From Nemertoderma westbladi (Eukaryota > Xenacoelomorpha > Nemertodermatida > Nemertodermatidae): a DNA stretch of 64,000 nucleotides. Location of the stretch: the NCBI GenBank assembly GCA_032718475.1, contig JAUCBJ010006976.1:38169-102168 (forward strand), given 5' to 3'. The notes beneath the pieces are model-generated. The model was not told the DNA's origin and did no database searches. It saw only the letters and a program-made list of their open reading frames with translations. Positions 50,843 through 57,550 of this stretch are shown here, in pieces. The translations under genes and the position numbers were made by a program. The number at the start of each line of letters is the position of its first letter. Position 1 is the stretch's first letter.

Positions 50843-51429
50843 GTGAGAATTAATGTAGAGGAGCGAGTAGAGGGAGAGGTTGATGGAGTTACAGGTGAGA
50901 GTTAATGTAGAGGAGCGAGTAGAGGGAGAGGTTGATGGAGTTACAGGTGAGAGTTAATGTAGAGGAGCGAGTGGAGGGAGAGGTTGATGGAGTTACAGGT
51001 GAGAATTAATGTAGAGGAGCGAGTAGAGGGAGAGGTTGATGGAGTTACAGGTGATAATTAATGTAGAGGAGCGAGTAGAGGGAGAGGTTGATGGAGTTAC
51101 AGGTTAGAGTTAATGTAGAGGATCGAGTAGAGGGAGAGGTTGATGGAGTTACAGGTGAGAATTAATGTAGAGGAGCGAGTAGAGGGAGAGGTTGATGGAG
51201 TTACAGGTGAGAATTAATGTAGAGGAGCGAGTAGAGGGAGAGGTTGATGGAGTTACAGGTGAGAGTTAATGTAGAGGAGCGAGTAGAGGGAGAGGTTGAT
51301 GGAGTAACAGGTGATAATTAATGTAGAGGAGCGAGTAGAGGGAGAGGTTGATGGAGTTACAGGTGAGAGTTAATGTAGAGGATCGAGTAGAGGGAGAGGT
51401 TGATGGAGTTACTGGTGAGAGTTAATGTA
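50827..51429 (+). repeat. 52-bp minisatellite spanning the exon f/intron boundary, 12 copies of the splice donor
   Basis: Units begin with GTTGATGGAGTTACAG at 50827 and then every 52 bp up to 51399, with no indel. Each unit contains the last 16 nt of exon f and the following GTGAGA. Donor-like sites therefore stand at 50843 + 52n. Most read CAG|GTGAGA, with GTGATA at 51051 and 51311, GTTAGA at 51103, and CTG|GTGAGA in the last copy. Markers repeat every five units (GTGATA at +260, GGATCGAG at 51121 and 51381). A frame-0 stop at 50903-50905 and the period of 52 (not a multiple of three) mean that only the first donor keeps the protein frame. Confidence 0.95.
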
Positions 51430-52066
51430 GATTTCATGACTTTTAATGTTGATGGAAACTTGACAACAATCGATAACATTCAACTAAGGAAGGTCGACGA
51501 CTTCCAGTACCTTGGATCATGGATAGAGAGTAGCAAAAAGGACATAGAAGTTAGGAAAGCAAAGGCTTGGGTAGCTCTATCAAAAATGGATACCATCTGG
51601 AAATCAGATCTCTCCAGGCACCTGAAGACTAAGTTCTTTCGAGCCACAGTGGAAAGTGTATTTTTATACGGGGGTGAGACCTGGACACTGACTAAATCAC
51701 TTGAACAACGAATTGATGGTTGCTACACAAGACTACTAAGGGCAGCCCTAAACATCAGCTGGAGACAACACATGACAAACGCCGAGCTTTATGTTACAAT
51801 ACCACCTGTATCAACCACCCTCCGTGAACGCAGATTAAGATTCAGTGGGCACTGCTGGCGAAGTAAAGACTAGGTCATACCAGATCTACTTTTCTGGCAA
51901 CCGACTCATGGAAAGCGTAGTCGTGGACGACCGGCCATAACATATATAGATCAACTTGAAAGGGATACTGAACTTCGGAGAAACGAAATTGCGACAACTA
52001 TGGAGAATCGGGAAGCCTGGAAGGATCTCATATCCACTGTCCGAGTTCGCTCGACCTAGTAGTAGT
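51430..52066 (+). pseudogene. 5'-truncated LINE, 3' end of reverse transcriptase ORF
   Basis: The + strand reads DFMTFNVDGN, VDDFQYLGSWIESSKKDI, then SVFLYGGETWTLT, YTRLLRAAL, ELYVTIPPVS and RRLRFSGHCWRS. This is the conserved RT thumb and C-terminal region of APE-type LINEs. An in-frame TAG at 51871-51873 breaks the frame, after which the same frame continues for about 60 codons (LLFWQPTHGKR, GRPAITYID, NREAWKDL) to a stop at the 3' end. The element ends in a short TAG-trinucleotide tail (52057-52066). AGTTAATGTA is present on both sides (51420-51429 and 52067-52076), a 10-bp target duplication. It sits inside the twelfth copy of the 52-bp repeat. Confidence 0.88.
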
Positions 52067-52318
52067 AGTTAATGTATAAGAGCCAGTGATAGTGATGTTT
52101 TCAAAGAAGTTGGAATGCATAATTGACATGCTTTGACGAACCACTCCTTACACTGTAAATGATTCGTTTAATGATTAATAGAAAAACCTGCTTGATAGAG
52201 AATTTGATTTTGTGTGATAAAGCAGTTTATGATTTTGATATTATTTTTAATATATTAAGATGATTCCAGAAGCATCATCTGTCTCTGTCATCTGTCAATC
52301 AATATTATCTACTTATAG
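52067..52318. other. Intron f-g, 3' part
   Basis: Resumes with the displaced end of the 52-bp repeat (AGTTAATGTATAAGAGCC) and then AT-rich intron. The acceptor is TATCTACTTATAG before 52319. Confidence 0.7.
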
Positions 52319-52407
52319 GAGGCTGTCCGTTGGAGCGAGTTGCTAAGGGTAACCAAGGACAACAACCTCGATCAGAGTAACAGACGTCGAGGTTCAGTTT
52401 GGAAATT
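52319..52407 (+). CDS. MAPK8IP3/SPAG9-like: JIP3/JIP4-family scaffold, exon g (RH2 end)
   Basis: The exon lies between ACTTATAG and GTGAGT, entering in phase 0 and leaving in phase 2. It encodes EAVRWSELLRVTKDNN and RRRGSVWK, matching the conserved EAVRWTE...S-IW-F block directly after MELQ in JIP3/4. The leftover TT would start the Phe/Tyr-Ser codons that follow in the family. It is the last exon of this gene that I can find in the window. The long C-terminal half (WD40-like propeller) is not seen and should lie beyond 64000, with the LTR element in the intron. Confidence 0.9.
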
Positions 52408-53363
52408 GTGAGTTTTTTAATTTTTTAAATATATTTTTTTATTTTTTTTTTAAGCTGTTTTTATACTTTGTTTGGTTCATATTTTCTTTACAGTGATTTA
52501 TATATATAAACCTTAATAATAATGGAAGGGCTGAGCATAAAAAGGTCCTTCTGTGTCATTCTCAGATAATCACACTTTTGCGTTTTTTTTACCTACGTTG
52601 ATGTCGGCATTCTCTATTTTTGCATGCGATTACATAAATGTACTTCAAAATCCTTACTTTAAAAAATTTTTTTTTTAACTTCAAAATTGTTTCGCATATC
52701 AGGCAGTATTGTACAGAAGACCTTTTTTGTTTATGTCTATGCGATTTTTACTGTAGGTCATTGGTCAGTAAAGATGGCACATATTTGCAAATTCACACTT
52801 TTCTCCCTATGGGTATGATATCGCTACCCTGTTTACCTGGCGTCCCGTGTCGGGCTGATCGTGCGCTCCTCTCACACAATTTTTGTTTCCCCAACACTAA
52901 CTCCGCTCCACTTTCACCCTGACCCTCCTTTACTTCTCCTCACTCTCGCTCTAACCCTCGGACCTCCTTGTCCCTCACTCTGCCTCTCACTCCTCCCCCC
53001 CCCACACTTGAATTGCACCCGCACTCTCCTCACGCTGTTACTCAACCCCTATCTCACCCACTCACTCCTTCTGACGAGTCTCACCCCTCTCCCGTGCCGT
53101 CGCACTCAAGAAGTGTGATGTCGTCCCATGTCTCGTCCGCGGTTCATAGTATTATAGTCTATTGGTCCCCAGTCCCAGTAGCTAATTGGAAAAAGGTTGT
53201 ATGACTATAGTACTTACTTTGATTACATTTGTTTACTAAACTAATAATGATTACTACGTACGTACATACTAATTGCACTTTTCAATTATTTAGATTATTT
53301 GAATTTGTACTTAGGAGTTCGCACGTCTCACGTGGTGCCTTCCAGGCATACCACATCGAAGTC
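52408..53363. other. Intron after exon g; unresolved C-rich stretch
   Basis: 52408-52830 is AT-rich intron. 52830-53190 is strikingly pyrimidine-rich on the + strand (CTCCTCACTCTCGCTC, a C9 run near 52995) and stays open in one frame as a Ser/Pro/His-rich stretch without any known motif. 53190-53330 is AT-rich again. It could be the decayed end of the neighbouring LTR element, but I see neither an LTR terminus nor a splice-compatible JIP exon. Confidence 0.5.
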
Positions 53364-53895
53364 TTAGTTCGTTCCACTTGACTTTGGGAACCACCTCAAC
53401 TCTTTCCCTCTGTCGTCCTCCTCCCTTGGTCGTTTCTTGGCCGCTGCCGCTCCCTTGACTTTATCTCCCTTCAGACCTCTGACCCTCGCTGTCACCTCTT
53501 TACTAATCCCGGTCGTCGACTCCTTGGGCACTGGTGTTATGAGCTCCCGGTATCGTTTCGCTGGTGGCCCCTCCGAGTGGCCCTGTTGTCTCCCCCTGGT
53601 GGCGTCCCATAGGATCACTTTCATCGCCCGCGGCACATGCTCCGCCAAGAAATCTCTGAACTCCCCCCGGTTCTGTGGCGTCCACCTGTCCAGATACCTC
53701 TGCGTATTTATCACTCCGGCATACGACGCCGCCGTTGCTACCTCCTGGTAGGTAAATGGAAGTCTTCGCTTGATAATCTCCAGGTGGGCCTCCTGATTAA
53801 TATTGAAGAAACCCCACCGGAACTCCTGGGCCTTCATACGTTGCCGTGTCATGGCACCGACGTCGGCCCACTCCTCGAAGATTCTAAACTTCCAT
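53364..53895 (-). pseudogene. C-terminal part of the zinc-knuckle ORF, after a frameshift
   Basis: This frame takes over from the zinc-knuckle frame at about 53885-53900, next to a 9-bp duplication (ACTGGATGG twice). It reads FRIFEEWADVGAMTRQRM, RWGFFNINQEAHLEIIK, FTYQEVATAASYAG and RYLDRWTPQNRGEFRDFL, then a basic low-complexity tail (KKRPREEDDRGK) and a stop. I recognise no domain in it. The helical, charged character would suit a nucleic-acid-binding or capsid-like segment, but that is a guess. A shift of one base is needed to read from the knuckles into it. Confidence 0.6.
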
Positions 53896-54699
53896 CCAGT
53901 CCATCCAGTCGCACTGGCGTCCGTAGTGCCCCCGAAAGTTACACTTCGAACATCGGTTGTGCAACCGTGGACACGCCCCCATCCTGTAGCTCGACTCGTA
54001 GCAGTAGAGACAACTAGTCCCTTTCTGGAACCGGTACAGACAGCTCCTTTCCTGGTGGTTTTGCCTCCCACAGTAGTCACAGCCGAGCACCAATGTCTCC
54101 CGCCCCACATCGTCTTTCGTCCCAAGCGACCTCTGCGGTCTGTGGAGTCGCTGGTAAGCGAATATCTGGATGTTAGCGTCCCTGTCCACGTCGATCTCCT
54201 CGCCCCTCCCGGGCATCGTCTCCCCGAATACTACCCGTGGTGCCGTCCCCGGTTGCTCGCCCAACCTGATGGTGCTCCCCGCGAAATCCATCGCCGGCTC
54301 CTCATGCACCCAGGCCCGCTTGCCGGGTCTGTCCCAGAAGGCTCTCTCCCCACTGGCCATCACCACCCTCCCGCCAACCCAGTCCGTGTCCGAGTGGCCT
54401 ATCCTTGCGATGGGCAGCATCTCTCCGAACTCGTCGTCATCCTCTTCCTCCTCTGGGAGTGGCTCCAACCCCGGTATCCCGGTAGACCCACTGTGTCCCT
54501 TCCCACCTTGGCTCTCGCCCGTGGCTCTGCACCCCTCTAGCTCTCCTAGCCTCCTTAGCGGGTGATCGCGCTCAGCGCCCGCTGGTATGGGCGTCGCCTG
54601 CGATCCCGATGTCGACTGTTTCGGTGATCCCACTGTCCATCCTAGTTCTCGCCCTAGAGACTCCCCCGAACTCACTGACGACGTCCAACGAAGTTCGTC
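53884..54699 (-). pseudogene. Zinc-knuckle protein segment (three CCHC-like motifs)
   Basis: This segment is in the same frame as the exonuclease ORF and is separated from it only by TGA at 54700-54702. The frame is open throughout but has no ATG before about residue 86, so it was probably made as part of the exonuclease protein. After a Ser/Gly/Glu-rich region (with EEEEDDDEFGE) come three cysteine motifs. CDYCGRQNHQERSC and CSKCNFRGHYGRQC are perfect CX2CX4HX4C knuckles. The middle one, CLYCYESSYRMGAC, has Tyr where His belongs. Such knuckles bind single-stranded RNA or DNA in retroelement nucleocapsids. The frame ends at 53884 after WMDWMEV and continues in another frame. Confidence 0.7.
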
Positions 54700-55929
54700 T
54701 CAGGCCGCCTGTTCCTCGAAGCCGTAGCTCTGTGCCCTAGCTTCCTCCTCCTTTTCTTCTGCCTCTCTCCTCTCCTGTCTAGCGATTTCTTCCAATCGCT
54801 TCGCTTCTCGTCTATCCGCCTCTAGCTGCTCCCATCTCTGATATGGCGTATCTACGTCCCTGTCTACCAGATGTTGGCAGTTATAGTACACCGACTTGCC
54901 CTTCAGCCCCGGGTGGTCTACCAGACCCTCGAAAGCCGTCTTGAAGGCTCTTCTGTAGCTCAGGGGTGACCCCGATAGCAGGAATGCCGTTGGTTCCTTC
55001 CCAATGATGACGGTCACGAATAGGTTCAGCAAACCCATCATTATCCAGTCCTCCTGCAGGATATATCGCTTCTGATATACCTTTATCGCTCTTCTCCGGA
55101 ATTGATACACCTCTTGTTTCCCTGGCCTCGCTCCCCACTTCAGCGAGTTTGCTAACTCTGCTCCGTACTCTTCTCTGAACTTCCCCCAGTCCATTGGTTT
55201 GTGACACACGAGCCCCAATAGCTGGCCCATCGCCACCGCTCCACAATGTCCTGCGTTCTCCACTAGTCCCAACCCGTCTGGTGCTGTCATTGCCATGAAG
55301 ACCGTCTGCATATCCAGAAGGTTGGGGGTGTCCGGACCGATGATTCTCTCCGCATCGTCGCGAATCGCCGATCCCACTTTCGTCGTCGACTTCTCTCTCA
55401 CTAGGACTTGCACCACCTTCGGAAACCGGTTCAACTTTGGCCCGTCCTTCTTCCCATACGTTCCCAGGTCGAATAGGAAAATGTCCCCATTTGGCGCGGC
55501 CAAATGTAGGAGTATGGTCCTGGCCGATCCCGCCGATCCTCTCCTCAAACCCTCCTCGTCTTCCACGGTTCCTTCGTCGTCTAGGATCATGTATCCTTCC
55601 CTGCTGACGGACTCTACGAACCTCTTCCAATCTTTCCTCGGTGGCTCTCTCGCGTACTTCGGAATCCCGAACTTCACTTCGTCTCCTTTCACCACGTAGT
55701 GGAAATGCTCGAAGATCACATTGTCCAGCGACGGCGTCCCGTAGGTCCCGACCAGCCGCTGTTCGTGCACTTCCCTGAAATGGTCTTGTAGCGCTCGCGC
55801 CCCGTGACCTCTCTCCAACCGCTCGTAGTATCCCCTTGTCTTCTCTTCCGGATGCCTCTTGGTGAAATCCACCAGTATCTCCTTTCCTCCTGACTCCGCC
55901 TTTCTCTTCCTGATCAGTTTCCCCGCCAT
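54700..55929 (-). CDS. DEDD-type 3'-5' exonuclease-like ORF next to the retroelement
   Basis: The likely start is the ATG at 55927-55929 in good context (GAAATGGCG); upstream codons have no ATG. From this start the order is: a basic head (GKLIRKRKAE); at about residue 115 GYMILDDEGT, which fits exonuclease motif I (D-x-E); ILLHLAAPNGDIFLFDLGT; STTKVGSAIRDDAERI, which fits motif II (KVG-x4-D); NLLDMQTVF; and QKRYILQEDWIMMGLLNLF, which resembles motif III, although Tyr-x3 leads to Glu with Asp one position later. The layout is that of the WRN/EXD/RNase D-like DEDDy fold. A charged coiled coil (RWEQLEADRREAKRLEEIA) closes the ORF before TGA at 54700-54702. It lies 150-170 bp after a candidate LTR and primer-binding site. 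The exonuclease call rests on motif spacing alone; activity is uncertain. Confidence 0.6.
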   Translation of the reverse strand: MAGKLIRKRKAESGGKEILVDFTKRHPEEKTRGYYERLERGHGARALQDHFREVHEQRLVGTYGTPSLDNVIFEHFHYVVKGDEVKFGIPKYAREPPRKDWKRFVESVSREGYMILDDEGTVEDEEGLRRGSAGSARTILLHLAAPNGDIFLFDLGTYGKKDGPKLNRFPKVVQVLVREKSTTKVGSAIRDDAERIIGPDTPNLLDMQTVFMAMTAPDGLGLVENAGHCGAVAMGQLLGLVCHKPMDWGKFREEYGAELANSLKWGARPGKQEVYQFRRRAIKVYQKRYILQEDWIMMGLLNLFVTVIIGKEPTAFLLSGSPLSYRRAFKTAFEGLVDHPGLKGKSVYYNCQHLVDRDVDTPYQRWEQLEADRREAKRLEEIARQERREAEEKEEEARAQSYGFEEQAA

Positions 55930-56079
55930 TTCGAACTCTCTCACTCGCTCACCTGTAAGGTGGTGCCTTGCCAAGGCGCAGTACAGATGAGTGATAAGAT
56001 TAGGATGGTCTGTACAGTTCGACAATGGCCTATCCCTTACTTAATTCTGAGTTATAGCCTAAATTTTACTACTTAATTT

Positions 56080-56091
56080 CTGAAGCTACCA
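56080..56091 (-). promoter_or_regulatory. Candidate primer-binding site
   Basis: On the minus strand, TGGTAGCTTCAG begins three bases after a sequence ending GGTACA. The first seven bases (TGGTAGC) would pair with a tRNA 3' end GCTACCA, as in animal initiator tRNA-Met. The match does not extend further, so this is weak. Confidence 0.3.
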
Positions 56092-56094
56092 AAT

Positions 56095-57053
56095 TGTACC
56101 TTAAATTGCAATTTTGTCCGTTACTTTAATTATGTTCCAGAATTTTCTTACTACTGTTACCATAATTTGTTAATTTTCTAGCCCTATTCTATTTTTAATA
56201 TTTTAATTTAATTCAATCCTACTACTGTACTACTACTTACTATTGCCAGCGGATTACTCTATTTCATAATCCACATTCTGGCCTACTCTGTGGGTTTGTG
56301 CAGTACAACAGTATACGTCGCGTGGCCTACACGATTTATCCAGCTGTACCCATATGCCCCCCTCTCGCTACTCACTACTAACTAATATCTATATTATACA
56401 TACCCTTCTACCTCTTACTCTTACTAGCCGGTACTACGTACCCTCTTACTAACTTCTAACTAATTCTTACTCCTACTAACCGGTACTACGTACCCTCTTA
56501 CTAACCTCTAACTCTCTTACTAATCGGTACTACGTACCCTCTTACTAACCTCTAACTCTCTTTAACTAACTAACCGTACTATGTACCCTCTTACTAACCT
56601 CTAACTCTCTCTAACTAACTAATGGTACTATGTACCCTCTTACTAACCTCTAACTCTCTCTAACTAATCGGTACTTCGTACCCTCTTACTAACCTCTAAC
56701 TCTCTATAACTAACTAACTAACGGTACTACGTACCCTCTTACTAACCTCTAACTCTCTCTAACTAACTAACGGTACTACGTACCCTCTTACTAACCTCTA
56801 ACTCTCTCTAACTAACTAACGGTACTACGTACCCTCTTACTAACCTTTAACTCTCTCTAACTAATCGGTACTACGTACCCTCTTACTAACCTCTAACTCT
56901 CTGCCTAACGGTACTACGTACCTTCTAACTACTAACTAACTAACGGTACTACGTACCTTCTAACTAACTAACTTCCATCTGCCTACTTACTCTTTCTTTA
57001 TTTTATTATTTTTTTATTTTATGTGTGGGAAGGGCGTCTCGCCCTCAATCCCA
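56095..57053 (-). mobile_element. Candidate LTR (about 959 bp)
   Basis: On the minus strand the segment starts TGGGATTGAGGGCGAGACG, immediately after the purine tract GAGGGGGG, and could end GGTACA before a primer-site-like TGGTAGC. Its start can fold into a hairpin (GTGGGA...GAGGGCG-AGA-CGCCCTTCCCAC). It contains a minisatellite and no open frame, and lies directly after the integrase end, where a BEL 3' LTR belongs. The second LTR is outside the window, so the ends are inferred from TG...CA and the PPT only. Confidence 0.45.
56425..56960. repeat. Degenerate minisatellite with palindromic GGTACTACGTACC core
   Basis: About twelve units spaced roughly 44-52 bp apart. Each has GGTACTACGTACC (or TATG/TTCG variants), then CTCTTACTAACCTCTAACTC and a variable number of CTAA tetramers. 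The core is an imperfect palindrome (GGTAC-TAC-GTACC). It lies within the candidate LTR. Confidence 0.85.
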
Positions 57054-57061
57054 CCCCCCTC
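57054..57061 (-). promoter_or_regulatory. Polypurine tract of the LTR element
   Basis: GAGGGGGG on the minus strand, 33 bases after the integrase-frame stop (57095-57097) and directly before TGGGATTG. This is the position and composition expected of the plus-strand primer next to a 3' LTR. Confidence 0.55.
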
Positions 57062-57094
57062 AGTCCAAAACTTGGACGACTAAACTCTACTCTA

Positions 57095-57550
57095 CTAAGG
57101 TGCTCCCTCTAAGAGGCAGCACTTACCTACAGCCCTCCTGTAGGTCTTCCTATCTTTTGCCCCTATCTTGCCACCTATCCGCACTTCTACCGATCGGACT
57201 CTTCCGTCCTCATCGGAATGAGTGCCCACAACTCTCGCCAACAGCCATTGGTTGTTAATGATGGTATCGTCCGTGACGATCACCAGATCACCCTCCTTTA
57301 GCTCTCTATTTGTGTTCCTCCACTTACTTCTTCTATGTAGCGTGGGCAGATATTCCTCGACCCACCTCCTCCAGTACTCTGCGCTTATCGCCTTAGCGAC
57401 TTTCCAACTCTGTCGGGAGTGTATATCGTCTGGGTCTACACCCCGCATGTCGATTGTCGCTGGCCTTTCCATTAGAAAGTGACTGGGCGTCAGCACGTCT
57501 AATGACTCAGGGTCATCATTTTCTGGATATAGCGGTCTGCTATTAATGAT
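57095..57550 (-). pseudogene. BEL/Pao integrase C-terminal part (DUF5641-like), after a frameshift
   Basis: Once the frame changes at about 57545-57553, the minus strand reads INSRPLYPENDDPESLDVL, then LTPSHFLMERP, the conserved segment that follows the catalytic Glu of BEL integrases. It continues with YWRRWVEEYLPTLHRRSKW, the W..EYL..L..R.KW signature of DUF5641, then LKEGDLVIVTDD and WLLARVVGTHSDEDGRVRSV, ending in YRRAVGKCCLL. It is a direct continuation of the pol ORF and ends just before the polypurine tract. A one-base indel breaks it from the main pol frame. Confidence 0.85.

Noticed and set aside
52838-52857. Primer-binding site (TGGCGTCCCGTGTCGGGC) of a plus-strand LTR element
   Set aside because: It resembles the general TGGCG-type pattern, but no CA-ended LTR precedes it and no gag or pol follows on the + strand.
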